From positions 39,530,293 through 39,594,292 of the forward strand of contig JAVGWX010000004.1 in assembly GCA_036924085.1 (NCBI GenBank): 64,000 nucleotides of DNA, given 5' to 3'. Shown piece by piece: positions 1 to 12,672 of this stretch. A model generated the notes under the pieces. It had not been told where the DNA came from, ran no database searches, and was given only the letters and a program-made list of their open reading frames with translations. Both the position numbers and the translations under genes were made by a program. The stretch's first letter is position 1. Every line of letters begins with the position of its first letter. The stretch is from Ariolimax columbianus. Taxonomy: Eukaryota; Mollusca; Gastropoda; Stylommatophora; Arionidae.

Positions 1-493
1 CTTTGTTTCTGACATAGGATTATACACAACGACAAGCACTTCCACCAGTTTGTGGTGTTTGCTGCACCTGTGCTTTTGTCATAGGATTTGGCACACCCTT
101 CGAGCAAGACTTTGAACAATCTTTGAAACCCACTGGCGTTCGATAGATACGTATCACAGTCAGACTCCAATGTAGTCTAAAGGCGATTAGACAAGCCTTT
201 GAATTCGCTAAATATTCCCCGAATGTACCTCAGATCGCTTTTCCTTTCAAATCTGATTTGAAATCTTTCCTACATAACTTTTCATCAATCTTTCTAAACT
301 CTGCCTTCTTCTTTCATGGCGGCTTTGAGCGAAAGTCATGTGGTACCAAAAATCCCCTTTTTTCAGACCAATTCGTGTGGCAGTTTTTCTTGACCTATTC
401 ACTAATACGCCAGCTCTCCAACTCTGGACTACTCCTCTCCCTAAAATGCCCCTACCATCTTTCTCGGAACAACTGGCTACTACAGCACTGGTG
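1..493. other. no recognised feature
   Basis: Two overlapping short open frames occur around 258-520, but their translations show no domain, signal peptide or splice context that I recognise. I see nothing else supportable here. Confidence 0.5.
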
Positions 494-674
494 AAGCTTT
501 CAATTAAGAAGTTAAGTTAGCTTTCAATTACCGAGTTACAATTAGCTTTAAATTAACAAGTTAAGTTAGCTTTCAATTACCGAGTTACAATTGGCTTAAA
601 ATGATCAAGTTCAGTTAGCTTTCAATTAACAAATTAAGTTAGCTTTCAATTAACAAGTTAAGTTAGCTTTCAAT
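494..674. repeat. 24-25 bp AT-rich tandem repeat
   Basis: About 7.5 units of the type agctttcaattaacaagtt follow one another. Alternate units end in taagtt or tacaatt, which suggests a two-unit higher-order repeat in the left half. The array ends where the sequence turns to gatcctcttgg. Confidence 0.85.
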
Positions 675-1832
675 GATCCTCTTGGTTCGGGATCTAGATT
701 GGGATAATCCCTGTAATCCTGTCGAGATCCCTGCGCAAACCCTGATCCTCCTGGATCCATAAACCTGTCACAGTAACATAAAATAGGTCAATGGATGTTT
801 ATGATGTTTGTAATAACATACCACAGCGAATTCGCTAAACAACAATAAGTAAAAAAAATACAAAAAAGGTATAACTGCCATCCATCATTCCCCTCCTCCA
901 TAAAATATTATATTTAGTGCATTGAAGTACATACAACGAAACAGGCTGCAACATCGCAGGCTCTCAAGATGTACAGACAAATTCATTTAGGCCTAGAGTT
1001 TCACTTCGTAGTAAGAAGAAAATAAGAAACCACGTTAAACAACTCATTTTATCGTGATTTGAAAGATCCAGAGACAGTTTTTCTCTTTACCTTAAACCAT
1101 CTATCACTCAGAAACACAACAATCGAATGTAGACCTAAATTTACAATGCAATGAAAATGAAATTTACGAACACCAAACATAGACTTGAATTAAGCTAGGT
1201 ACACAAAGATCCAATATAGTAACACCTGTGAAAGGTGTCTTTGCCCATGCAAACGCCTTGATCTGCAACTAACATTTCCTTACTTAACATCTGGTAGCAA
1301 TTCAGAAAGCAGATTTTAGTATTGTTACGACGTTATCCAGTTACGTGTAAAAGTTACATTATGTCCGTGTTGGAAGTTGAAAACGTCTACAGATATCATA
1401 TGAAAATGCTTGCGAATTCCCAAATACACAATATTGCTATTGATTTTCCAACAATAAATTATTTCAAAAACTGTATGTTTGCTTGTAGAAATAATTTTTC
1501 TGGGGAACACGAAATTGAAAGTTAGTATTTTAAGCATGATTATGAAAGTGTTTTCTTATGAATATGTAAATATTTCTGTATGGATGCGGAAGTGGCTGTT
1601 TAAAAGTAGTACATTGCATGCCATGGACAGGGCTATTGCTAGGACAGCATAAACATTGCTGTACGGGAGCACACAACTCCCTAGGCCATCGAATCCTCAT
1701 CTGCTGATGAATGTTATGTTTATTAACCAAGATAACTTAATGACACATATCTTTCTCCATATCTCTTGATCTTGAAGACCCGTTCCTCTGCGTAGCTGCA
1801 GGTCCCAATTTCGTCTCAAGCAGACCCTGTAC
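675..1832. other. intergenic or intronic, nothing recognised
   Basis: AT-rich sequence with short open frames on both strands around 1322-1537 that lack family features. The missing first exon of the ENDOD1-like gene could lie here or outside the window. I found no start codon followed by a hydrophobic segment and a GT donor. Confidence 0.4.
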
Positions 1833-2790
1833 ATGGTAAGCATTCCTCCAGAGGCGTCTCAGATGTTGTTGTGTACGATAAGGGAGCCTCCCCGCATTCT
1901 CTTCTTACCTCGGGGGTACTTCTTCTTCTTCCTCGTTCGTCTAAAGACGAAGGCAGTAGTCGACTCAAGGCTCTGTACGATTCCGTACATCTTCTCGTGG
2001 AAGGACACTGGCTGTTGCCATATGCTACTTCTTTTGTCGGTATACAGTGTACAGGACTGCAAAATATGTTCTGCCTTCATGGGGGCTGTGCCATGTTGAA
2101 CTTGTTGTACATATGGCATCTAAGTCTGTTGTGACTTGTGCGTAGCCGGAGAATTATCACCTGGTCTTGCCTGAAGAGTTGATGGTAGGCATCGTTTTCT
2201 ATGTGGCCGGGGTGGACTTTTTTCCATTTTGCACTGTACGTTGCCATGATAAATGTTTTTGTCTTATTGTATGTGATTTCTGTATCACTCTGCTGCAGCA
2301 GTCCTCCCTCTCTGGCGAGTCTGTCTGCTTCCTCGTTGCCTGTAATGCTACAGTGGGCTGGTATTCACTGGACTGTGCTTCGAGTGAGTCTGCCAGAGCA
2401 CCGAGTTCATTTTTGTGCTGGTTCTTGAGCGCCTTTAACACTGCGAGTGCGTCTGTGAAAATGACCACTTGCTTTTCTGCCTGCTCCTTATTGTCTATAA
2501 GGGTTTCAGCTGCTTGTTTCAGGGCACTGGCTTCGGCACTGAAGTTGCTGTAGCGTCTCCCAGTGGCAAATGCTGCTGAATATACTTTGCTTTTTAGTTT
2601 TATAGTGATGCCTCCTCCCCCGTTTCCAATGGCATCTTTGACTGAGCCATCCTTATAGGCGTGCGACCAGGCCGTTGGTGGAAATATACATCTATATTTT
2701 GCCTTCTCTGCATAGATTATCATGTCATTTACCAAGGACAATCGTAGTTTGTCAGAATTGTAGAGATTTTTCAATATTTTATTACAAAAG
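1833..2790 (-). mobile_element. non-LTR retrotransposon 3' part with RNase H domain (degraded)
   Basis: The minus-strand frame 2199-2774 encodes a retrotransposon-type RNase HI domain. The expected acidic residues are visible in order: Asp in YKDGSV, Glu in SAEASALKQA and Asp in IFTDALAVLKAL. Frameshifts then lead into the 1859-2119 frame, which contains HGTAPMKAEHILQSC, the typical Cys/His-type tail after RNase H in such elements. The copy is 5'-truncated, with no reverse transcriptase catalytic box. The fragment at 34565-35955 belongs to the same general type. It lies just upstream of the first visible ENDOD1-like exon and is not part of that gene. Confidence 0.8.
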
Positions 2791-2919
2791 ACGAACTTGA
2801 CGTAAGGTAATTATCCATCTGAAAGGCATATTATTTAGAGCGTTTCCCGTTTGCGATAAAGGAATCAAGTTTTAGCGATATCGTAAGCATCACCAACAAC
2901 AGTGTTTTGTTGATTGCAG

Positions 2920-3060
2920 GCCTCTGACAGGTGTCTTTCGGAGAAGCCGACCAACGACTGGGGCGATTTAGCTGAAGGTTGTTGGCACGACCTGGTCTAC
3001 GGGGGAATGCTTCCTGTCGGACTTTCCAACTATCACACAACAAAGTATTTTATTTGCCAG
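2920..3060 (+). CDS. ENDOD1-like gene, first visible exon
   Basis: The acceptor gattgcag lies directly before 2920 and the donor gtgagt follows 3060. The 47 codons start ASDRCLSEK and end YFICQ, in phase 0. In ENDOD1 proteins this part carries the first conserved Cys, an aromatic and Gly/Pro-rich stretch, and the ICQ signature. An in-frame ATG at 2914 sits before the acceptor and encodes no signal peptide, so I do not take it as the true start. Confidence 0.85.
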
Positions 3061-6000
3061 GTGAGTAATATACGAATATGTGAAAAATATATCGCAGCAG
3101 AATAAATTATTAACAAAAACTATTTAAAATTAACTTTTATACGAAGAGCACAAGAAAATTATTTTTTTTCTTCTAAATTTAGTGACTGGAAAACACATGC
3201 CTGCTAAATTTCGCAATGTCCTCAATTATTTCACATCTATGACTTTTGGTTAATGTTGATTTACGAGTATATTCTTTCATTAAAAGTCTTTATGGGCCTC
3301 AGAAAATGCAAAAACAATTGTGACTGTCTCATTATAGCATTCATTAAAGCATTAAAATACACGGTAGGGATGGGGGTAGGGTGGAGTTTGGTGGCAAATA
3401 GTTACATTTTTTAACTCCTGATTTCTGCATCTTTTTACTGTTCTTCTCATTTTCCTTTTCATTTTTTGTAGAATTTTCTTTTCTTGACGGTTACTGGGCC
3501 ACCCCTCTAAACCAGCTGGTAGGAAAAGGTAATAGAAGGGCAAGGTATCTTGACACAAAACACTGACGTCAGAGATGAAGTGTTAGTGACTTCGTAGAAC
3601 TAGGTCACAAATTATAATGATGTTCAGGTGACCACTTCCTTTCTTAGCTGCCTTGTTTTTCTTAACTGTGATTTAGGTACCATTTCACAGCTGGGTTGAT
3701 TAGAGCATGTCGGTACGTACGCCGTAACGAACCCTGTATCTTTGCCGCTAAAAGCAAGCGATCTGACCACTCTGTCACTAGACCCTCATCTTGAAAGGAG
3801 CATGCGCCAATTCACTTCCGTATAAATTCAGTTTGTATGCGCATGGCGCTGAATTCGGCGCAGTGGCCCTTTTATTTGCCCCCCTCTTGCTTTCTCTGAA
3901 TTTATTCAGGCCATCTAGAATGCAAATGTGAAGATAGTCCAATAGATGCAAATTGCTATCGGAGATGAAGTGTTGGAGTAATTATATATAATAATAGCTG
4001 TCCATCGTTGTGGAGCACATTATACCAAAGGCTATGCTAGTCCTTGCTATTCTGCTTGCCACCTCATCATCGAGGCTGACAGATTTCGATAGCGCGCTGC
4101 CCAGATACTGGAATTTATCTATGACATTCAGCGTCTGCCCGCTGACTGTAGTCTTTGGTTTTGTGTACGGCATGCCTGATGCTGGTTTGTGCATGGCCTC
4201 TGTTTTCTTGGCATTTATGGTCAGACAAAAATTTTCGCATGCGGCAAAGAACCTGTCCAATCCCACCTGTATGTTCAGTTCTGAGTTGCTGTTCAGTGCG
4301 CAGCCGTCAGCAAACACAAGTTCTCTGATTATGTGGCCAGCCACTTTGGTTTTGGCCTTCATTCTTCTGGGATTGAGTAGTTTGCCATCGGTGCGGTACT
4401 TTATGGGTATGCCAAGCTCCAGCGATCTAAAGGCGTCTGCCATCGTGGGAGTGAACATCTTGCTGAACTTTGTCGGGGCGAGTACACATCCTTATTTTAC
4501 TCCGTTTGTTACTAGAAAAGTTTTAAAGGTTTCTCCACTGTCCATTACACTAGAACACATGCCTTCGTATAGCTGCTTTACCATAGTTATGAACTTGTTA
4601 GAGCAGCCAAACTTGGACATAATCATTCACAACCCTTCTCTGTTTACTGAATCAAATGCCTTTGTCAGATCAATAAATGGTGTGTATATCATATTTGGAG
4701 CCGCGTAGCGCAGTGGTTAGCGCGCTGGCTTCGCATCTGAGTGGTCCTGGGTTCATTTCCCAGTTGAGGCGGTAATGTTTTTTTCAGACCGCAATGGATC
4801 CCGGGTCGACCCAGCCTTAAATGGGTACCGGTTCAGTCCAAGAAGTAAAAGCGGCGAGGGAGAGGAGATGGCTACCGCCCTCATGTAGCCGAGCTTTTGA
4901 AATGTGAGATCGCTAACACCTCACACCCCTACGGCAGTAATGCTATGAGATACTTTACTTTACTTTACTATATCATATTTATAGCTAAAAAAAGATCAGC
5001 TATGTTTAAATCTGTGAGGTGTGTATAGAAATGCATGTAAACTTAGTAAATGTGTAAGTGTAAATGTGTAAGTGTGTGTAGTCCTCTTATGTTGACTTAT
5101 TTAAGGGGAATGTCATATCTGTAGCTGAAAATAGGATAACGTTTCACCAAGGGCATGTCGTGACAGGCAAACAGACAATGTTGTACACGGAGTTATCAGC
5201 CTCACAATGCAGAAGCCATAGCTACTGGAAACCGTACAAACATGGATTTAGAATTGCTTACGAGCTAGCTATGGTAAAGAAATACAGTGTAGTGCTTGTA
5301 CTCCGGCCACTGGAGAGACAGGTAAATAAGGATGATGAAGGACAGATGCTTTTCGGTCGTGGAGCGCCTTGGCTTAGAAAAACATCTCTAAAAAGTGCAC
5401 CAGAAATGATACTGGAATAACAAGCGAGCAGCTTTTCTTCTTGGGGATATGAAGAGGTAGGATAATTGTGGTGTTTGTAAAGGATTTAAGTTTCAGTGTG
5501 TGCCTGCTTTAATGTGTGCTTCTACTAAATACGGAAGTGTTTCTCAAATTATGTTCCGGTTAACCCTCAGGTTCTGAGCCGGGTTTCTAGTTGTTCCGTG
5601 AGAATTCTTTATTTCATAAAAAATAACAGTTAAGAATCCAACTGGCATTTGTTCTGAAAAACAGAACATCACTGTATGTAAATAGTTGACTATCATGTCT
5701 ATTACTTCGGTATTGATCTGTGACTTTCAGCGTCAGGTTATGAAGAAGTTTCTTGACCAGGCCCTGGTATGTGCTTCGTACACGCGGAGCTTACTGGTTC
5801 TGCTATTTCTGGTGTCCATGTTTTGCGTGATCCGCCCTTGGCTATGTATTCATTGTATCTGTATACCATTCCTTTCTGATGGATTCTTTGCTGTTTGTCG
5901 TGTCACTTTGCCGAACCATTTGATTTGCTGTCTCTTGGTGTTGTGCCAACGTGTCTGTTAATATCATCGTTTCTGATTATATCCATTATTGTTACTCCAA

Positions 6001-9000
6001 GCATTCGTCGCAGGCATTTAATCTTTGGTGTTACAAAATAGAATATGCACTAATCATTAGATTATGATATTAACAGCCCAGTAATCACTGGTTAACAATT
6101 TTTTAAAGCTCACTAATCATTAGCATATGATAATTACAGCTCACCTATTATTCGACTTTTATACTAATAGCTCACTTATCATTCGATTATTATACTAACA
6201 GCTCACTAATCATTCGATGTTGGTATTAACAGCTCTCTAATCTAATGATATCAACAGCTCACTGATCATTAGATTATGAAATTAACAGCTCACATTAGAT
6301 TATGATATTAACAGCTCACTGATCATTAGATTATGATATTAACAGCTCATTGATCATTAGATTATGATTTTAACAGCTAACTAATCATTATGATAAGATA
6401 TTTGAGAGTGGCTCATATAGGAACTAATTAAAACGAGTTGTTTTCTGTTTTTGTTTTACTTACACTCGATTTTTTTCTAGTTACTTTTCTACCTTAGGCG
6501 GAGTGTTTTGTTCTATGTTCTGCTCATAATGACCAAGCGCATCCAATTCAGCATGAATTTTAAACAATGAATTTACTTCCCATCTGGTACCTACGATCTT
6601 ATTGTTTCACGAATCAGACTACAGCAAGTTTGGGTTGTGATCCGTGCAAATAACCACCTCGCGTCGCTGACCACAAACTAACTACTTCATAAAGGAATTT
6701 GTCAATGACAAGCACTTACTAAACTAGTACTGACAAACCATGATTGACAAACTAAGGATTAACAAACTAAGGATTGACAAATTAATATTCACAAACTTAT
6801 AATAGGCAAACTACTATTGACAAACTAGGACTGACAAACTAGGACTGACAAACTAAGACTGACAAATTAGGACTGACAAGCTAACACTGACAAACTAGGA
6901 CCGGCAAATTAGAACTGACAAACTAGGACTGCCAAACTATGTCCTTCTTGAGTTATACTCGTATAATGTAAATTCGTTGTTTATCTGCTGACAGAATATG
7001 CCTTGTTATTGTAAGAGTAGCATATCATATGCATAACATAGATCTCATCATAGCCGCTTTGTAAACCTCTAGATCTTTGATCAGTTTGCCTCCTTCTGTA
7101 ACTGTATCTTCAGAATATCTTTGATGTCTTGCGTCCATTTTCTCTTTGATTTGCCTCCAGTATCATATTTTTTCCTTTCTAAACCGGTGTGGTGTTTGAT
7201 GTGCCCAAACGTAATGCTGTTTTTTTGCGAGCCTATTTTATTCTATATCAAACTCCCGTAGGACGTCTATGTTCTTCTTTTTCCCTAACCGTAGTATTCT
7301 GAGAACTTTCTAATAACATTTTGCCTCGAAGGATTCAATTTTCGTCTTTAGTGTAGGATGTTCCATGGTTTTTTTATACGTTCGTCACAGGGAAGATGTA
7401 TGATTTAATGTTGTGTCTGGCTGCTAGTATTCTGTTATGTGTTCTTCATTGCATTTAACCTTCGTGTTGGCATTGCAATTCTGCTACTGACTTTTGTTTT
7501 GGCAGTCTCCATTGTTGCTTATAATGAAGCGGAGAGATAATAAAAAAACTTGAAACTTGTCACGTTTTTAATAAATAGGCACATTATTGAAAATGAAGTA
7601 CAGTTATAGCTTCTCTTTACTCTGAATGAATTTCATATAACAGAAAAATCAAACATGTCAGACAAATCAATCCCAAATTACAGCAATGTCACAGATTTAA
7701 GACGCACACCCCAGGGTAGAAAAGGACAGACAAATTCAAGGTGTGTTTTTTTGTTATTTATAAAAATACAATCTTGCCCAAATTATTAGCGCGGTGGTAT
7801 GTGGCCGAAAGAGTCAAGTATTCATTACAATGCTGAGACAATATCATGCGATTAATAATCTTGTCTCGCCTCCTTAAATTTGAATATTTTCCAACTTATA
7901 GAATTTACTCACTGCGTCGTTTTCTGGATTACTGGACGAGCCGTTCCTCAGAGACGGTTACTCCACTGCGGGTCCCAACTTTGTTTCCATCGTCTTCTGT
8001 CTTGGGCCACGGTGGACCAGTGGATGATAAATTTCCCGTCTGTAGCATCGTAGATATTGTTTCTAAGTTCTGGAGTCAGACCAGCCCGTAGGTGGTCTTC
8101 CCCGTGGTCGTCTTCTGTCTCGTGGGTACAAGACTGATGTCGCTGTGCTACAACGGTCATATGTTCTTTGAAGCAGGTGACAAGCCCAGCAATGTTTTGC
8201 ATTGTCTGCGTGGGAAAATGCCGCCTGTCACCAATGACATTTGCTTTACGTCAGTGTTGTCAAGACCTTTCAAATGGTTGTGGAGTGTGAGGCCGATCAT
8301 GCGTCTCTCGAGGGAGGCTTGAGTCACTCTGAGATTGGACTCCATTTCTTCTTTAAGAGCCTATGTATCTGGGCAGAACACATTGTAGGTTGAACTGTGG
8401 GGTTGAATAGTGAGGCGCGCAAAATTTGGTCGTGGATTTGGTCTAGTGCCTGCCGTCTGTATGGACGAGAAAGCCGCACAGTCCGCGCGACGACGTCTTG
8501 TCAGTTGTGGGTTTAGGTCGTTCTGCATGTTCAATAAGCGCCTCAGGTCGATATATTCCTCTCGCCATCGAGGATGACTGCGCCATTTGAAGCGAAACAC
8601 GTCATTTATACAGAACAAAAGCTTACTTAGAGCGAAGTAGATTTATAGTATTGAAAACAGGATTCAGAAATAAAACCCCCCACATGATACAAAAATAAAA
8701 TCATGAATAATTCGTTGTTCTGGGGACAGCCAGAAGAAGAAGACAAAACAGTGCAGAAGCAGACACTAATCGACACATTTCTATTTGTATCTAGAAGTTT
8801 GCAGACCATAGCCGGCTTGGGAAAATATTCGTCAACAAAGAGGCCAATTTTGGGACACTGTACGACACCAGACTGAAATCGCCAGTTTTTTCTGTGAGCA
8901 AAGTAACACGGTTAGGAGACCATACTTGGCCAGTCACCGATTTCTTCATTGAACATGGTAAGGACAAAAATAGGAATGCAGAATTTGGGGAAATAAAGTT

Positions 9001-12000
9001 AGAGGATCACAAACCGTAACGATGTAGAGGTGTTAATGGCGCTTACATTAAATACCTATAAAATACAATTGAACTATTTATGAGATGATGATGATGAAGA
9101 TGATGATGATATAATACCTTTAGTTATAAGCTGGTTGCTCTTGGTAGCTCAGTGTCTCCCAGACAAAAGCCTACGACTTTCTCAATTGGAGTTCGTTTAA
9201 AGTCTATTGTCTTAGATGCATTATGTTATCGAAGAGAAGCGGTTTGGACATATCTTTCAAGTATCCTCTAAGTGAAGCAGCCGAGTGTGTGCGTATCTAA
9301 GGAAGATTATGTCCTGCATGGAACGTAGCATTTATGTCTGAGTTGGCCTATAATCCTTCCTCAGCCGGCCGTGCCAGCACATCTTTAGTGATGGCACGTC
9401 TGGCAATCCTCGCCATCTGGGAGATCGCCACAACAGGGTAGAGGTGCAATGTCCGCTGGCCTGCATATCTTCTTATTCATAAAAATAATGTATAGAGGAC
9501 AAACAGCAAAGTACGAGACAAAAAACACATTTAATCCATGTGGTTTTGGTGGATTGCTGCAATACAGAGTAAATACGAGAAATTCTCGCCAATGAGTTCT
9601 GCAGCGACACCTAAAGACTCCGCCTGCTCATCAGCCGCTTAGTCTGGCCCATGTACGGCTTGGGTGACCCTGCTAGTAATAAAACTCATGCCAGCATAGC
9701 ACCAGGGATGATTGAGGCCTGCAAGTTCTCCAACCTCGGCAAGGTACGCTTACAAGTGGAGAGATTTATATGATAACAAGAAACTATAGCTAGTGTGCAC
9801 AAAACCACGGAAACGTTACACGTTACCAAACTAGTACCTGCGTGTATGAGCGTGTGTGTGTGAGTGCGTTTGAGGGTGAGTGTGTGTGAGAGAGTGTGTA
9901 TGTGAATGTGTGTCAGTGAGTGTGTGTGAGTGAGTGGGCATGTGAGTGTGTGTACAGAGTATGAGACGAGGAGCAAATCTGTGATGGCCTAAAACGATAA
10001 TACTATTGTTAGATAAGTCATCCAAGACGTAGGTAGTATTTCATATAAGAAAAGGTCAACTATGACATCAAACTCCGCACTGCTTGCTGGAAGTCTGTTT
10101 TTACAGTCAAAATGTAAGTACGGAGATAAGATCTTGTTCTTTTAAATGGTGTCTAAAGGGCACCCGTGGGGTCGAAATTTTTCAGATATCTCTGTCCACA
10201 TTTGTGAAATGTGGTTCCTCGTGGCTTTCATAGATTTCTGCAACTTGTTTGACTGGAATGGAGCCCCATCCCTCCACTCAGTTATTCCCCCTTGCATTTG
10301 CATGAAATTTGAAGATATAACTTCTCAGACTCATAAGAGGGGAAACGGGTGGTATATAGTGGTCTGTCTACCATTCAGAAGACCCACAATCCAAATGTAA
10401 GTTGGTTCTCGGATCTCCCAAAGAATCGTCATGTCCTAAATGTAACCAACTCTGCTACCATCCAGTTTAATCATTACAGCGTCTTCCTTCACACATCTTA
10501 TCAAACAAACGTCCTGGTTAAGATCAGAGCTCAGGTTGTTTTTCCAGACCAGGTATGGATCGCAGGATGTTACACTATGTCCCACGGCAAGAGGGATTGT
10601 AATGCTATGCATTCTTCAACTGTCATTGCAAGGTGGCAGGGGGTTTAAAGTCAAGTGATTTCCGTGTTCGCAAACTATCACTATCACATTACACGGCTTT
10701 ACTTATCAACTACGAAACACCACCACATTCCTCCATTTGTTACTCAACAACAACAACAAATAGTATTTCAAATGTAACATGTGGTAGTAGACAACGTAGA
10801 TCTTGTCTCGTCTTATCCACTTGTGCCATGAGGCGACGCGGGGAGCCGTAGTTTTCTGTCCAGGGCCAGACGTGTCGCTGAAGTGGTCGTCATCCCATGA
10901 CGATGTAGAATATCCACAACATTTCCTGTGCATCTATTTCTTGGTCTGCCATGGTTGCGAAAACCCGAACGTCGTGCGTTAGAGGCGCACAGGGGTAGTT
11001 GGTCAGGATGCATTCTCATTAGGTAGCTGAACCAATTGATTCTGGCTTCATCAATAAATTCAGAACAGGGTCTTGCTTCATCTATTCTTCTCACATCCTG
11101 CGCATGTTGTCTCTCCTAGTTACGTTGATTGTTTTCCGGAGGCATCTCATCTCACATGTCTCATAACGTAGGTATCACTAACAAATTATATTTTTTTAAA
11201 TGTCAACGAAAACGAAGAAAAGGTAAAGAAGAGGCCACAAAAACTGATACACATACACACACACACACACTCAAGCGTACACATTACCAACCACAACAGA
11301 CACAAGCAGTCGCTGACATGCATACATTCATAAAAACTAACACACACATACTTACTCCACACACACCCACATAACGCTCTCACCACACTCCCACATCACA
11401 CGCAATAATTTGAGTTACTTTACTTACACCATGTTGTCCATCCAGGTCTGCTAGAGAACCAATCATGGCTGTTCTGGAACACACGAAAAGGCATATTAGC
11501 ACTACGAGACGTGGATAGATGCAAAGGAGATGTGTGCTGTGGTCTGGGTCAAAGACAGGTGCTGCCGTCAGATTATCAGTAAGGGTGGATGTGGTCCATT
11601 TATTTGTTTGTCATTGCTGAAGTCAGTTTGATCTCGCAATCGTAGTTGGTCTGTCGTTGCGTTAGCCACCTTTCAATCATGACAACTATAGTAGCCCATG
11701 TCAGTCATGACTGACACGGGCTACTATAGTCAGTCATGACTGACATGGGCTACTATAGTCAGTCATGACTGACATGGGCTACTATAGTCAGTCATGACTG
11801 ACATGGGCTACTATAGTCAATCATGACTTGACATGTGCTACTATAGTCAGTCAATCATGACTGACATTGGCTACCTACTATAGTCAATCATTACTTACAT
11901 GGGCTACTATAGTCAGTCATGACTGAAAGGGAATACTATAGTCAGTCATGACTGAAAGGGACTACTATTGTCAGTCGTGACTGAAAGGGACTACTATTGC

Positions 12001-12641
12001 CAGTCATGACTGAAATGGACAACTATTGTCAGTCATGAGTGAAAAGGGCTACTATTGTCAGTCATAACTCCTTTCACGTAGAAGACTCCCTTGCCAGTTG
12101 AAAATCGAAGAAATCTGGCTGCTAGCCGCTGTCCCAGAAATTATTTTGTTTTAAAGTGAAATTCCTATCCAATATGTCACCTAATCAAATACTTTCCCCT
12201 TGCCCCAGTAAGCCGCAGAAAACAAAATCGCAAAAATAGAACCTATTTGAATACAAGATTCCAAGTTTCAACCTTTCTTTTCAATGTTACTTTCAAATAT
12301 GCGAGCCTGTTTAATTAAACATTTGATTCTCTAAGCAAAGCATAAGGACACCTTGCAGGAAGCCTGTATACCAGCATTTTAGTTGTCACAGAAATGGTGT
12401 ACATGATGAAGTTGATAGACCCGGTAACAGCCCTCTTTAGTTGTCTTTTTTCAACGGGCTTGGAAGGTTACAGTCGGTCTATTCTTGCCAACCCCGGTAC
12501 ATAAATGGTGAATTCTACATTTACGGGTCCTTTACATAACGTGGGATTCACTTTATAAACTATCAACAACACAATTGTAAATGATTTACTCTATTGTTGT
12601 AAATCGTGTTTCTTCTTCGTCTTCTTGTGTTTCTTCGTCTT

Positions 12642-12672
<31 letters not shown>

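Noticed and set aside
4010..4708. 232-codon plus-strand frame
   Set aside because: Shadow of the minus-strand reverse transcriptase. The minus frame carries the family motifs.
11690..12068. CRISPR-like appearance (regular palindromic repeats)
   Set aside because: No unique spacers and a eukaryotic context. Units follow each other head to tail, so it is a minisatellite.
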